NCBI RefSeq assembly: GCF_038003085.1
Contig: NZ_JBBOOM010000001.1
Location: forward strand, 2,294,001-2,358,000
Direction: 5' to 3'
Source of the DNA: Psychrobacillus sp. FSL K6-2836
GTDB taxonomy: Bacteria; Bacillota; Bacilli; Bacillales_A; Planococcaceae
Length of the DNA: 64,000 nt
Made by a program: the position numbers and the translations under genes. The number at the start of each line of letters is the position of its first letter. Position 1 is the first letter of the stretch. The notes under the pieces were generated by a model. The model worked only from the letters and a program-made list of their open reading frames with translations. It was not told the origin of the DNA and did not search any database. Shown in pieces: positions 8,232 through 16,660 of this stretch.

Positions 8232-8873
8232 ATGAAAATCGGTATAATTGGAGCAACAGGAAAAGCGGGTAGTTTGATTTATAAAGAGGCAGCTGACAGA
8301 GGTCATGAAGTAACGGCTATCGTAAGAAACGCTGCTAAGTTAGAAAATGCAAATGGAGCAGTACTAGAGAAGGATGTCTTCGATTTAACTGGATCAGATC
8401 TTCAAGCATTCGATGTAGTAGTAAATGCGATTAGCGCACCTCCGGGTCAAGAACATCTTCATGTGAAAGCTGGGAAGTCCTTAATTGGAGCAGCTAAAGA
8501 AGCAGCCAATACGAAGCTAGTAGTTGTTGGTGGGGCGGGAAGTTTATATGTAGATGAAGCAAAAACAATTAAAGTAATGGATACGCCAGATTTTCCAAAA
8601 GAATATTTACCAACAGCAACTAACCAAGGTAAAAATCTAGAAGATTTACAACAAAGTGAAGGATTCGAATGGACATTTGTAAGTCCTGCTGCATTTTTTA
8701 ATCCAGAGGGTAAACGAACTGGTTCTTATCAAACAGGCAAAGATAACTTTATCGTGAACGCAATAGGTGAAAGCTATGTGAGCTACGCAGACTATGCTAT
8801 TGCGATTGTCGATGAATTGGAAAATCCAAAGCATGTAAACAAGCGCTTCACGGTAGTAGCAGAGGCAGAATAA
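8232..8873 (+). CDS. NAD(P)-binding atypical short-chain reductase (YwnB-like)
   Basis: 213 residues starting MKIGIIGATGKAGSLIYKEA, the GxxGxxG NAD(P)-binding loop of the NmrA/atypical SDR family, followed by HEVTAIVRN, which suits NADP. Later VVVNAISAPPG and the C-terminal WTFVSPAAFFNPEGKRTG match the YwnB/NAD(P)H-binding group. RBS GGAGG. Lies 73 bp after the Rrf2 gene with its own operator, and four bases before a broken flavin oxidoreductase gene. It is presumably a redox- or aldehyde-stress reductase; the substrate is unknown. Confidence 0.85.
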   Translation: MKIGIIGATGKAGSLIYKEAADRGHEVTAIVRNAAKLENANGAVLEKDVFDLTGSDLQAFDVVVNAISAPPGQEHLHVKAGKSLIGAAKEAANTKLVVVGGAGSLYVDEAKTIKVMDTPDFPKEYLPTATNQGKNLEDLQQSEGFEWTFVSPAAFFNPEGKRTGSYQTGKDNFIVNAIGESYVSYADYAIAIVDELENPKHVNKRFTVVAEAE

Positions 8874-8876
8874 TCG

Positions 8877-9095
8877 ATGGAAATAGATGTTTATACTTTT
8901 GGGGATCTTGGTCCAAATCCACATACAGGAGAAACGATCAGTGCTTCACAACGTTTGAAAGAAGTAATTGAACTGGCGAAGATAGCAGACGAGGTCGGTT
9001 TAGATATTTTCGGAGTTGGTGAACATCATCGATTAGATTACACCGTATCTTCACCAGTAGTAGTCCTTTCTGCCATTGCTCAGGCGACGAGATAA
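8877..9095 (+). pseudogene. Luciferase-like (LLM) flavin oxidoreductase remnant
   Basis: Encodes only 72 residues that match the start of bacterial luciferase-like monooxygenases: IDVYTFGDLGPNPHTGE, then IADEVGLDIFGVGEHHRLDYTVSSPVVVLSAIAQAT. The family is normally about 330-350 residues. The frame stops at TAA 9093 exactly where the next strand of the barrel should follow, and no continuation was recognised in any frame downstream. It begins four bases after the reductase gene, so it was probably once the third gene of that operon. A 72-residue product would lack most of the barrel. Confidence 0.8.
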
Positions 9096-9396
9096 GTAAA
9101 TAACATTTAAAAGTGGCTCGAGTACATTAAATATGTATTTGGGCCATTTATTGTTTTTGGTTGCCCAACGTTTAGGGCAGAGGGAATACAGCGTGGATCA
9201 TAATGGGTTATTTCCTTTTTATTGAGTAAATGAAGAAGTAGAGCAAGTAAAGTCATAATGAACGCAAGTAAACCATCCGATTGGCGAACAAACAGAGGTA
9301 TCCAAGCTACTTGTCTCATTGATCAATCAATATTGTTGAAATGTTTAGTATAGTCTGTCAAAATAACTTTAAGACTATTTTTTTATTTTAATAGTT
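9096..9396. other. Gene-free stretch after the LLM remnant
   Basis: No supported gene. A 70-codon minus-strand frame (9107-9319) has a hydrophobic stretch but no ribosome binding site and no recognised family. The region may be leftover sequence from the deletion that truncated the flavin oxidoreductase. Confidence 0.4.
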
Positions 9397-9412
9397 TTGA
9401 AAGCGCATACAT
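9397..9412 (+). promoter_or_regulatory. Catabolite-responsive element (cre), CcpA site
   Basis: TTGAAAGCGCATACAT matches the consensus WTGNAARCGNWWWCAW at all 16 positions. It lies 63 bp before the aldehyde dehydrogenase start, consistent with carbon catabolite repression of that gene by CcpA. Confidence 0.75.
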
Positions 9413-9474
9413 AAAGTGAATCTAGCATACGATATGGAATGTGCTAAATAGATATGTAGGGGAGGAATTAGAAA

Positions 9475-10995
9475 ATGGTTTATGCATTTCCGAATACAGA
9501 AGGCTCGAAGGTTTCATTTAAGGACAAGTATGAAAACTATATTAATGGCGAGTGGACACCCCCGGTAAAAGGACAATACTTTGAAAATGTTACACCAATT
9601 ACAGGTAAAGTATTTACACAAGTTGCGCGTTCGACTTCAGAAGATATTGAGCTAGCTTTAGATGCAGCGCATGCAGCAAAAGATGCATGGGGCACCACTT
9701 CAGTAGCCGAAAGAGCAAATATATTAAATAAAATTGCGAATAGAATAGAAGAAAACTTAGAGCAATTAGCGATTGCTGAAACATGGGATAACGGAAAAGC
9801 GGTGAGAGAAACATTAAATGCTGATCTTCCACTTGCTATTGATCATTTCCGCTATTTTGCAGGCGCCATTCGTGCACAAGAAGGCGGCTTAAGTCAAATT
9901 GACAACGATACAGTAGCGTACCATTTTCATGAACCACTAGGAGTAGTAGGACAAATCATTCCTTGGAATTTCCCGATTCTAATGGCTGTATGGAAGCTGG
10001 CACCAGCTCTTGCGGCGGGGAACTGTGTAGTACTAAAGCCAGCCGAACAAACACCGGCGTCTATTTTAGTTCTAATGGAGCTAATTGGAGATCTATTGCC
10101 TCCTGGAGTCGTGAATATTGTAAATGGTTTCGGGTTAGAGGCTGGAAAACCTTTAGCATCTAGTCCTCGGATTAGTAAAATTGCATTTACTGGTGAAACT
10201 ACGACTGGTCGTTTAATCATGCAATATGCTTCTCAAAATCTAATTCCTGTTACATTAGAGCTTGGAGGAAAATCACCAAATATTTTCTTCGAAGACATTA
10301 TGGACGAAGACGATGCATTTTTGGATAAAGCGGTAGAAGGATTCGTGATGTTCGCATTGAACCAAGGAGAGGTATGTACTTGTCCGTCACGTGTTCTAAT
10401 CCAAGAATCTATCTATGATAAATTCATCGAGCGCGTAATTGCGCGCGTAGAAGCTATCAAAATAGGAAATCCACTAGATCCATCTGTTATGATGGGTGCG
10501 CAAGCTTCGAATGAACAAATGGAAAAGATCCTTTCTTATTTAGATATTGGAAAGCAAGAAGGAGCAGAGTGTTTAATCGGCGGAGAACAAAACAAATTAG
10601 ACGGAGAACTAGCAGAAGGTTACTATATTAAACCAACAGTCTTCAAAGGAAATAACAAAATGCGTATTTTCCAAGAAGAGATTTTCGGACCAGTCGTTTC
10701 GGTAACGACGTTTAAAACAAAAGAAGAGGCACTAGAAATTGCCAATGATACGTTATACGGTTTAGGATCTGGTATTTGGACACGTAACATGAATACTGCA
10801 TATCGTTTCGGACGTAAAATTCAAGCTGGTCGTGTATGGACAAACTGTTATCACCAATATCCAGCACATGCTGCTTTTGGTGGATACAAAATGTCTGGTA
10901 TTGGTCGGGAAAATCATCTGATGATGCTAAATCATTACCAACAAACGAAAAACCTACTTGTAAGCTATAGTGAAAATAAGCAAGGATTCTTTTGA
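9475..10995 (+). CDS. NAD-dependent acetaldehyde/aldehyde dehydrogenase
   Basis: 506-residue aldehyde dehydrogenase superfamily member. Seen: [20 protein letters not shown] (oxyanion Asn and cofactor region), FTGETTTGR, the general base in TLELGGKSP, and the catalytic Cys in [17 protein letters not shown]. The tandem C-x-C and the C-terminal extension are typical of the AcoD/ExaC/AldB group that oxidises acetaldehyde to acetate. RBS GGGGAGGAA. It is followed after 57 bp by DUF779, a conserved partner of this ALDH type, and preceded by a cre site. It is distinct from the CoA-acylating EutE at 38.1 kb. Confidence 0.88.
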   Translation: MVYAFPNTEGSKVSFKDKYENYINGEWTPPVKGQYFENVTPITGKVFTQVARSTSEDIELALDAAHAAKDAWGTTSVAERANILNKIANRIEENLEQLAIAETWDNGKAVRETLNADLPLAIDHFRYFAGAIRAQEGGLSQIDNDTVAYHFHEPLGVVGQIIPWNFPILMAVWKLAPALAAGNCVVLKPAEQTPASILVLMELIGDLLPPGVVNIVNGFGLEAGKPLASSPRISKIAFTGETTTGRLIMQYASQNLIPVTLELGGKSPNIFFEDIMDEDDAFLDKAVEGFVMFALNQGEVCTCPSRVLIQESIYDKFIERVIARVEAIKIGNPLDPSVMMGAQASNEQMEKILSYLDIGKQEGAECLIGGEQNKLDGELAEGYYIKPTVFKGNNKMRIFQEEIFGPVVSVTTFKTKEEALEIANDTLYGLGSGIWTRNMNTAYRFGRKIQAGRVWTNCYHQYPAHAAFGGYKMSGIGRENHLMMLNHYQQTKNLLVSYSENKQGFF

Positions 10996-11052
10996 TAAAG
11001 TAACCTTTAATCTGCCTGCCGATAATGCGGATAAAAGAAAGGGAGAGTGTAG

Positions 11053-11409
11053 ATGGTTGAACGTGTAATTGCCACAGACGCTGCACTAGAACTCATTGAA
11101 CTATTAAAAGGTAAGCACGGACCTCTTATGTTTCATCAATCAGGAGGGTGCTGCGATGGTTCTTCTCCTATGTGTTATACGGATGGCGATTTAATCGTTG
11201 GAGACCAAGATGTACTTCTTGGGAAAATAGGCGATGTTCCATTTTATATGCACAAAAGTCAGTTTGACTATTGGAAGCATACACAGCTGATTATAGATGT
11301 GGTGGATGGTCGGGGAGGAATGTTTTCTTTAGAAGGTGTGGAAGGAAAACGATTTTTAACGAGATCCCGAGCATTCACATCAGAAGAAAATAACCAATTA
11401 CAGGTATAA
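11053..11409 (+). CDS. DUF779 protein, partner of aldehyde dehydrogenase
   Basis: 118 residues with the DUF779 signature FHQSGGCCDGSSPMCY and later SQFDYWKHTQLIIDVVDGRGGMFSLE. The adjacent cysteines suggest metal or redox chemistry, but no function is established. Family members are repeatedly found directly downstream of acetaldehyde dehydrogenases, as here. RBS GGGAGAG before the ATG. The pair ends at the terminator at 11411-11453. Confidence 0.85.
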   Translation: MVERVIATDAALELIELLKGKHGPLMFHQSGGCCDGSSPMCYTDGDLIVGDQDVLLGKIGDVPFYMHKSQFDYWKHTQLIIDVVDGRGGMFSLEGVEGKRFLTRSRAFTSEENNQLQV

Positions 11410-11410
11410 A

Positions 11411-11453
11411 TGAAGCGAAGTAAAGAGCTTATAGCTCTCTGCTTCGCTTTTCA
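11411..11453 (+). terminator. Intrinsic terminator after DUF779 gene
   Basis: GAAGCGAAGTAAAGAGC pairs with GCTCTCTGCTTCGCTTTT with two wobbles, followed by T-rich sequence. Confidence 0.8.
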
Positions 11454-11517
11454 TTTCATCCAGAAGGAGGCTTCGGGTATACTAAAAGTAAACTTACGAT
11501 GAAAGAGGGTTCTTACA

Positions 11518-12249
11518 TTGGTTCAAGAGTTATTAAGAAAGCATTCATCTGTCAGAAAGTATAAAGATTATACATTAACTAAAGATGAAGTGTCCGAGCT
11601 TGTGGAGACTGCGCAACATGCTGCTAGTTCACATTTTGTACAAGCATATAGTGTTATATGGGTAAATGATGAACAGAAAAAAGAAGAACTAGGTAAATTA
11701 TCCAAAAATCCTACACAATTTGAAACTGCTGGAGCGGCATTATTATTATGTGCTGATTTTCATCGATTACAGGTGGCAGGTAAATTACAACAGACAGAAA
11801 TTGACATAGATACAACTGAAAATGTGTTAGTAGGAGCAGTCGATGTAGCTCTTTTTGCCCAAAATTTAGTCATTGCAGCAGAATCAAAAGGTTTTGGTAT
11901 TTGCTATATAGGAGGAGTACGTAACGATCCAGGCGCAATTAGCCATTTGTTTGATTTGCCAACGGGGGTATTTCCTCTATTTGCAATTACTCTTGGTATT
12001 CCAGATCAGCAAAACGAAGTGAAACCTCGTTTGCCGGTAGCAGCAATATTACATGAAAATAACTATAATAGTGCAAAGTATGAAGTACTATTGCCCGAGT
12101 ACGATCAAACAATGGAAGGCTATTATACAAGTCGTGGATCCAATCAAAAAATGGCAAATTGGACCAAGTCAATGGCTGACTTTCTAGAGAAACCGAGAAG
12201 ACCACATATGGCTGATTTTTTAGCAAGTAAAGGATTTCATCTCAAATGA
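11518..12249 (+). CDS. NfrA-type NAD(P)H-dependent FMN oxidoreductase (nitroreductase family)
   Basis: 243 residues. HSSVRKYKDYTLTKDEVSELVETAQHAASSHFVQAYSV is the FMN phosphate-binding start of group A nitroreductases; AAESKGFGICYIGGVRNDP and the C-terminal R-rich segment fit the NfsA/NfrA subgroup. Such enzymes reduce FMN, nitro compounds or quinones using NAD(P)H. TTG start at 11518 preceded by AAAGAGGG. The stop overlaps the alkD start by four bases (ATGA), so the two are translationally coupled. Confidence 0.87.
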   Translation: MVQELLRKHSSVRKYKDYTLTKDEVSELVETAQHAASSHFVQAYSVIWVNDEQKKEELGKLSKNPTQFETAGAALLLCADFHRLQVAGKLQQTEIDIDTTENVLVGAVDVALFAQNLVIAAESKGFGICYIGGVRNDPGAISHLFDLPTGVFPLFAITLGIPDQQNEVKPRLPVAAILHENNYNSAKYEVLLPEYDQTMEGYYTSRGSNQKMANWTKSMADFLEKPRRPHMADFLASKGFHLK

Positions 12250-12920
12250 AAAAGGAGTGGACGATAGAGCAAGTTAAGGGCTATATGGAGCCTCGTCGAA
12301 ATGACGAAAATGCAATTCCAATGGCAAAATATATGAAAAGTCACTTTCCATTTTTAGGTATTAAAACACCTGAACGTCGATTGCTTTTTAAAAGGATGAC
12401 GACAGAAATGGAGCTTCCCTTATATGAAGATATGCAAAAAGAAGTATGGGCTTTGTTCCAGTTAGAGGAAAGAGAATATCATTACATAGGAATTGAATTA
12501 TTGGCCAAGTATAAAAATCAATTGACTCTAGAGGATTTAACTTTCTGTCAACGTCTTATTGAAACGAAGTCCTGGTGGGATAGTGTGGATTCTATTGCTC
12601 CTAAGATAGTGGGAGATATTGTTTTAGCTAACAGAATTGAAGGGGAAGCTGTAATGATAGAGTGGGCAAAGTCCTCGAATATGTGGACGAATAGAGCCTC
12701 TATTTTACATCAGTTAAAATACAAGGAAAAAACGAATGAAGAGCTATTATTTGCAACCATTGAGCGCCATGCAGTGTCAAAAGAATTCTTTCTTCAAAAG
12801 TCAATCGGTTGGGTGTTAAGGGAATACGCTAAAACACATCCGCAAGTAGTACAAGCATTTGTAGGAAGTCACACACTAGCACCTTTAAGTAAGAGAGAGG
12901 CATTGAAGCATTTTAAATGA
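12246..12920 (+). CDS. alkD: AlkD-type DNA glycosylase (HEAT-like repeat)
   Basis: 224 residues of helical HEAT-like repeats. The DNA-contacting residues of B. cereus AlkD are conserved with a two-residue offset: W111 and D115 in SWWDSVD, and R150 in NMWTNR. AlkD excises positively charged alkylated bases (3-methyladenine, 7-methylguanine) without base flipping. The start ATG overlaps the stop of the preceding oxidoreductase gene. Family identity is firm; substrate range is by family knowledge. Confidence 0.9.
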   Translation: MKKEWTIEQVKGYMEPRRNDENAIPMAKYMKSHFPFLGIKTPERRLLFKRMTTEMELPLYEDMQKEVWALFQLEEREYHYIGIELLAKYKNQLTLEDLTFCQRLIETKSWWDSVDSIAPKIVGDIVLANRIEGEAVMIEWAKSSNMWTNRASILHQLKYKEKTNEELLFATIERHAVSKEFFLQKSIGWVLREYAKTHPQVVQAFVGSHTLAPLSKREALKHFK

Positions 12921-12939
12921 TTTACATGAAAAGCGTAAG

Positions 12940-13345
12940 TACCCTTTAAAGTCAAAGCCAGTTTCTATCGCTTTCGTAGAGCTTTGGATAGACTTGTTGC
13001 TATATTTTAATCGACTGATTTTTTAGAGATGCTGGACGTTCATGACGTCCAGCATCTCTTTTCTTGGTAATTTTATAGCGTTTGAATACTAGTTGCATAG
13101 TTATATTTTATCTATTTTTATCGCTATATTAACTGTATCTATTTCTATCGTCTTAGCGATAAGACTATGCTAAATCTTCGTGTTGGGTACCACTCAGTAC
13201 ATTGATTGTATTGGAAGGATGCGGACTCCTGCGGGATGAGTGAGACAGATGAGACATCACAACGGAAGCGAAGCTACGGTGATGGCTCATCACTCCCCCC
13301 GCGGAAAGCGTCAGCCTAAAACGGAAATCAGCGATATTACTGGAT
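12940..13345 (-). repeat. Dispersed composite repeat, long copy C (inverted)
   Basis: The reverse complement shows the same order as copies A and B: CTGATTTCCGTTTTAGG and the GC-rich core ending CATCTGTCTCACTCATCC (about 13190-13335), then GATTTAGCATAGTCTTATCG, the perfect hairpin at 13025-13059, and the X unit (AGCAACAAGTCTATCCAAAG, 12965-12995). It fills the gap between alkD and the CAP gene; no gene is seen here. Confidence 0.8.
13025..13063 (+). terminator. 15-bp perfect hairpin inside repeat copy C
   Basis: AGAGATGCTGGACGT (13025-13039) pairs perfectly with ACGTCCAGCATCTCT (13045-13059), followed by TTTT. It can terminate alkD transcription about 105 bp downstream of its stop, and occupies the same place in the repeat as the unrelated hairpin at 6469-6508. 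Confidence 0.75.
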
Positions 13346-13348
13346 AAA

Positions 13349-13403
13349 TAAAAAAAGAGGTTATTACAAAAAATCAGTAAGCACTGACTTTTGAACAACC
13401 TTT
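13349..13403 (-). terminator. Terminator of CAP-domain gene
   Basis: On the minus strand AGGTTGTT...AGTCAGT pairs with ACTGA...AATAACCT (with internal mismatches) and is followed by seven T (A-run at 13349-13356). Confidence 0.7.
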
Positions 13404-14485
13404 TATTTTGTGAAGAAATTTTCTGTGTAGTAAGGAGTCGATTTTTCATCAAAAGCGGTACCGACGCCAAGATTTTCATAATGAACACTTAAAATGTTTT
13501 TACGGTGTCCCAATGAATTCATCAGCCCCTCATGCGCAAAGATGCTGCTAGTTTGACCATATGCTAGATTTTCTCCAGCATAGGAAAAGCTCAAACCATC
13601 TTCCTCCAATCGATTAAATGGAGATTTTCCCTCTAGGTTTTCATGACTAAAATAGTTGTGAATGGCCATATCCTCACTATGCTTTCGCGCGGTGTTGCTC
13701 ACACTCTCATCATAGGAGAGAACAGAAAGACCATGTACTACTCGAGCAGCATTTGTGAGATCGAAAAGTTGAAATTCAAACCCTTTCTTCAGTTCGTCAG
13801 ATGGCTCTCGAAAAGTCGATTCGTGATTTTTCTCAACAGATTTTTCGACTACTTGGATGGCTGTGATTGTATTGTTTTCATGAAGATCATAGAAAAATGT
13901 TACATAGTTTTGATCGATTAAAAACAAATCATATTCACCTTCATCAGGTAGGAGATAGATGATATTCCCTTTTTTCAGTTTCTTAATAGGTTCATCTAAT
14001 CGAGAAAGTACTTCTTCTCTAGTACTATCCATTTGTAAGCCTAGAAAGGAAGATTCGGAAGGCTGATTGGTAAACATAGCATTTACCCTATTGTTACTAT
14101 CATAGGAAACCATCATGAAGTTTCGGTAGTTTTCATGGTATGTATGCCATACTAAATTATATTCATTTATACTAACTCGTTTAGCATTACCATGAATTTT
14201 CTCAATCTCACTTTTTTTCATGCCTATTTTTATTTGGTCTAACTCAATGCCTGTTCCCGGTAGTGTTTCCTGATCTGACGCAATATGAGTGGCTGGTTCA
14301 TCTTTTATTTGTGTCCAGTACGCTTTTGCTTCATCCCAATATTGCTCTACTTCCAGTGAATCAATCCATTCATCCACTGGCTCTAGGAATGACAGGTCAA
14401 CGTATTCCACTGTATACTCTTCCCATAACGGTCTAGAAAAGAAAAGTGCTAAAACAAAAAGTAGTAACCAGCCTATTTTTCTCAT
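13403..14485 (-). CDS. Membrane-anchored/secreted CAP-domain protein with CAP-associated domain (YlbC-like)
   Basis: 360 residues. Residues 3-18 are a hydrophobic signal or anchor. Residues ~80-215 form the CAP-associated N-terminal domain (GIELDQIKIGMKKSEIEKIHG ... FLGLQMDSTREEVLSRL). Residues ~235-350 are a CAP/SCP domain: LFDLTNAARVVHGLSVL, ARKHSEDMAIHNYFSHEN, GENLAYG, LMNSLGHRKNIL. The domain pair is that of B. subtilis YlbC, of unknown function. RBS TTGGGGG. It lies 14 bp downstream of sodC and is probably cotranscribed with it. Confidence 0.87.
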   Translation of the reverse strand: MRKIGWLLLFVLALFFSRPLWEEYTVEYVDLSFLEPVDEWIDSLEVEQYWDEAKAYWTQIKDEPATHIASDQETLPGTGIELDQIKIGMKKSEIEKIHGNAKRVSINEYNLVWHTYHENYRNFMMVSYDSNNRVNAMFTNQPSESSFLGLQMDSTREEVLSRLDEPIKKLKKGNIIYLLPDEGEYDLFLIDQNYVTFFYDLHENNTITAIQVVEKSVEKNHESTFREPSDELKKGFEFQLFDLTNAARVVHGLSVLSYDESVSNTARKHSEDMAIHNYFSHENLEGKSPFNRLEEDGLSFSYAGENLAYGQTSSIFAHEGLMNSLGHRKNILSVHYENLGVGTAFDEKSTPYYTENFFTK

Positions 14486-14499
14486 GTCATACCCCCAAA

Positions 14500-15036
14500 C
14501 TACTTGCTAATTTCTCCACAAACAATTCGATCTCCCGAATTGCCAGAAGGATCGGTTTTATAATCATCAGCATTTTCATGAATAATAAGTGCACTTCCAT
14601 CAGCATCTAGTAATGAGTTGCTTTTTCCTGCTGCTAAAACTACTGCTGGAGATACTGTCTCTAATTCTACTTTACCATCTTCTCCAACTTCAATGTTAGG
14701 TAAATCCCCTAAATGATAACCTTTAGGGTTTTCAAAACCATGCTCTTTGTGAGTCGGATTAAAGTGAGCACCAGCTGTTTCAAAGGTAGGTTTTTCACAG
14801 CTTGCCTTTTCATGAAAGTGGATTGCTTTAACACCAGGAGTAAGTCCCTCTGCATTTAATAATATATGCACTCCTTTTGAATGCTCAGTCAAAGTTGCTT
14901 CTCCTACTTCTTTACCTTCTGTGTTTAGTAATGAAACCTTTACTGTTTCATTTAAGTCGGCATCTGCAGAGGGGAAATTACATCCTCCAAGTGCCGTGAC
15001 CGCTATAAGTAATGGAATTACGATTTGCTTTCTCAT
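14500..15036 (-). CDS. sodC: Cu/Zn superoxide dismutase lipoprotein
   Basis: 178 residues with a lipoprotein signal (MRKQIVIPLLIAVTALGGC, lipidated Cys19), placing it on the outer face of the membrane. All metal ligands of the family are visible: H73 and H75 (HFH), bridging H91 (GAHFNP), H99, H108 and D111 (HLGDL), and H153 (IIHENADD); C80 and C173 can form the structural disulphide. It should therefore be able to bind both Cu and Zn, unlike some bacillary homologues that lack ligands. Strong RBS AAGGAGG. Upstream of the CAP gene in a likely two-gene operon. Confidence 0.92.
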   Translation of the reverse strand: MRKQIVIPLLIAVTALGGCNFPSADADLNETVKVSLLNTEGKEVGEATLTEHSKGVHILLNAEGLTPGVKAIHFHEKASCEKPTFETAGAHFNPTHKEHGFENPKGYHLGDLPNIEVGEDGKVELETVSPAVVLAAGKSNSLLDADGSALIIHENADDYKTDPSGNSGDRIVCGEISK

Positions 15037-15126
15037 CTAATTGTCCTCCTTGAAATACTGTATTGTTTCAAGTATTACCAAATTAAGGGCATATATATAC
15101 GTGATAGATGAAAAAGTTACCAATAA

Positions 15127-15160
15127 AAAATACAACGTCTCGGTTAAACAGGACGTTGTA
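15127..15160 (-). terminator. Terminator overlapping the MFS stop codon
   Basis: TACAACGTC (15131-15139) pairs with GACGTTGTA (15152-15160); on the minus strand the stem is followed by a T-run. The stop codon of the MFS gene at 15144 lies in the loop. Confidence 0.8.
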
Positions 15161-16313
15161 CTTTCTTTACTCGTAATATAAACAGAACGAGAGCGATAAC
15201 AAGGAAAATAATAGAGAATAGATATAAGTTTTGATAGCCGAGCGAAGTGGCAACAAGTCCTAAAATATAAGAACCTATTGCGAGGCCCGTATCGAATAAT
15301 GTAAAGAATGTTGCTGTAGCATAACCACTGCGTTCATGCTTGGTAGACTGGATCGCAAGTGTTTGAAAACTTGGAACTACTGCACCATATCCTAGTCCGA
15401 TAAATGCACCAGAGAGTAAGAAAAGGAAGGGCGAGTTCATATAAGCAAGTAAAGCAAGTCCAATCATGAAAGCGGCCAGACCAGGAATAACAATATATTT
15501 AGGTCCTTTTTCATCGAAAATTCGACCTGTAAATGGTCGTGTAGCTAGCATCATGATTGCAAAAACAGCGAAAAAGCTACTGGTTAAGTGGAGTACTCCT
15601 TTTTCTTGAGAGTAAATAGAGAGATAAGAAAGTACACTAGCATAAGAAAAAGCAACTAAACTAGCTATTAGTGCAACAGGTAACGCTTTTTTCTCAAAAA
15701 GATCATTTAACGTTAACTTCGATTTAGGAAAAACAGTTCTGGAATTTCTATCAGCAGGTATCAATAATGCAGCAATGGAGCCAACTAGTAGTAAAATCGT
15801 TAAGGATAAGAACATTGCATCATATGAAAAAGTTTGCATGAGAGTTAAAGCAATTAACGGACCGACAACAACTGCTAAATTTGTTGACATAGTAAAATAA
15901 CCAAGTCCGGCACCACGTCTAGAGGTAGGAATATTATCTGCAGCCATCGAACCACTCGCTGTGGTGGCGATACTAAAGAAAATACCTTGTACAAATCGAA
16001 GTACCAATAAAGCTTCAAAGGGTTCAATAAAATAATATAGTCCTGTACATACTAGATACAGGAACAAAGTTAGCCATAATACCTTTCGTTTTCCAAATAA
16101 ATCTAAAATTTTACCAGAAAAAGGTCGGGTAAGAATTGCAGAAACTAAAAAGATAGTCATTAATAAACCCGCATCTTCGTCTGTACGCGACAATACATCC
16201 GTGGCGTAGAGTGGAAGTGTAGATACGAGTCCGTAAAAAATTATAAAAATAGAAAAGTTTGTAGTAAACAAACTAATAAAAGCTTTCGTCCATATAGGCT
16301 CTTTGTTCTTCAA
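15144..16313 (-). CDS. MFS transporter, drug-efflux type
   Basis: 389 residues with about 12 hydrophobic segments. It shows the MFS loop 2-3 motif in degenerate form (RPFSGKILDLFGKRKVL) and its repeat between helices 8 and 9 (RPFTGRIFDEKGPKYIV), and GSMAADNIPTSRRGAGLGYF between helices 4 and 5. This is the 12-helix efflux group of the family; the substrate is unknown. TTG start at 16313 preceded by CAGGAGG. The MarR gene lies upstream on the same strand, separated by a structured GC-rich block. Confidence 0.85.
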   Translation of the reverse strand: MKNKEPIWTKAFISLFTTNFSIFIIFYGLVSTLPLYATDVLSRTDEDAGLLMTIFLVSAILTRPFSGKILDLFGKRKVLWLTLFLYLVCTGLYYFIEPFEALLVLRFVQGIFFSIATTASGSMAADNIPTSRRGAGLGYFTMSTNLAVVVGPLIALTLMQTFSYDAMFLSLTILLLVGSIAALLIPADRNSRTVFPKSKLTLNDLFEKKALPVALIASLVAFSYASVLSYLSIYSQEKGVLHLTSSFFAVFAIMMLATRPFTGRIFDEKGPKYIVIPGLAAFMIGLALLAYMNSPFLFLLSGAFIGLGYGAVVPSFQTLAIQSTKHERSGYATATFFTLFDTGLAIGSYILGLVATSLGYQNLYLFSIIFLVIALVLFILRVKKVQRPV

Positions 16314-16330
16314 ACTAATAATCCTCCTGT

Positions 16331-16651
16331 TTATCTCGCATTAACGGGCAGGCCGATTAAATTCGCCACGTCTTGTAGCAACATCGGCACTAGTACGTTC
16401 TGTACGTCGTAATCCTCCCACTCCAATGCTTGGTCCAAGTAATATAGGCATAAGTAGGAGACAACTTCCCGTAAAAGCCCGACGTTGAACATAGAAGAAA
16501 AGCGCCGCGTAGTGTAGCTTCGTCTATGTGACTCGCTTCCTGCGAGCCTCGGGCCAACCGGATGTTGGTCACTCAGGCATTGCCGCACGATGCGGCAATG
16601 CCTGAATTCATCTTTTCAATCAGTGGGAGATGAGAATACCCCACTGATTGA
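16331..16651 (-). other. GC-rich, multi-hairpin block between marR-type and MFS genes
   Basis: Visibly richer in G and C than its surroundings. Read on the minus strand it begins with a 12-bp hairpin (16616-16627 with 16640-16651, TCAATCAGTGGG), then a perfect 15-bp hairpin with a 3-base loop (16573-16587 with 16591-16605), then shorter stems (CCAAC/GTTGG, GCTCGC/GCGAGT, CATAG..GAAG/CTTCTATG). An 85-codon frame (16331-16588) spans it without a recognisable family or ribosome binding site. It could be a structured RNA, a mobile repeat, or regulatory leader of the MFS gene; I cannot decide. Confidence 0.5.
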
Positions 16652-16660
16652 AGTTTAGCT

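Noticed and set aside
9107..9319. 70-codon minus-strand frame with a hydrophobic stretch
   Set aside because: No RBS, no family resemblance, lies in likely decayed sequence next to the truncated flavin oxidoreductase.
16331..16588. 85-codon minus-strand frame between the MarR and MFS genes
   Set aside because: No ribosome binding site, no recognised family, and it runs through several hairpins; better explained as structured or repetitive DNA.
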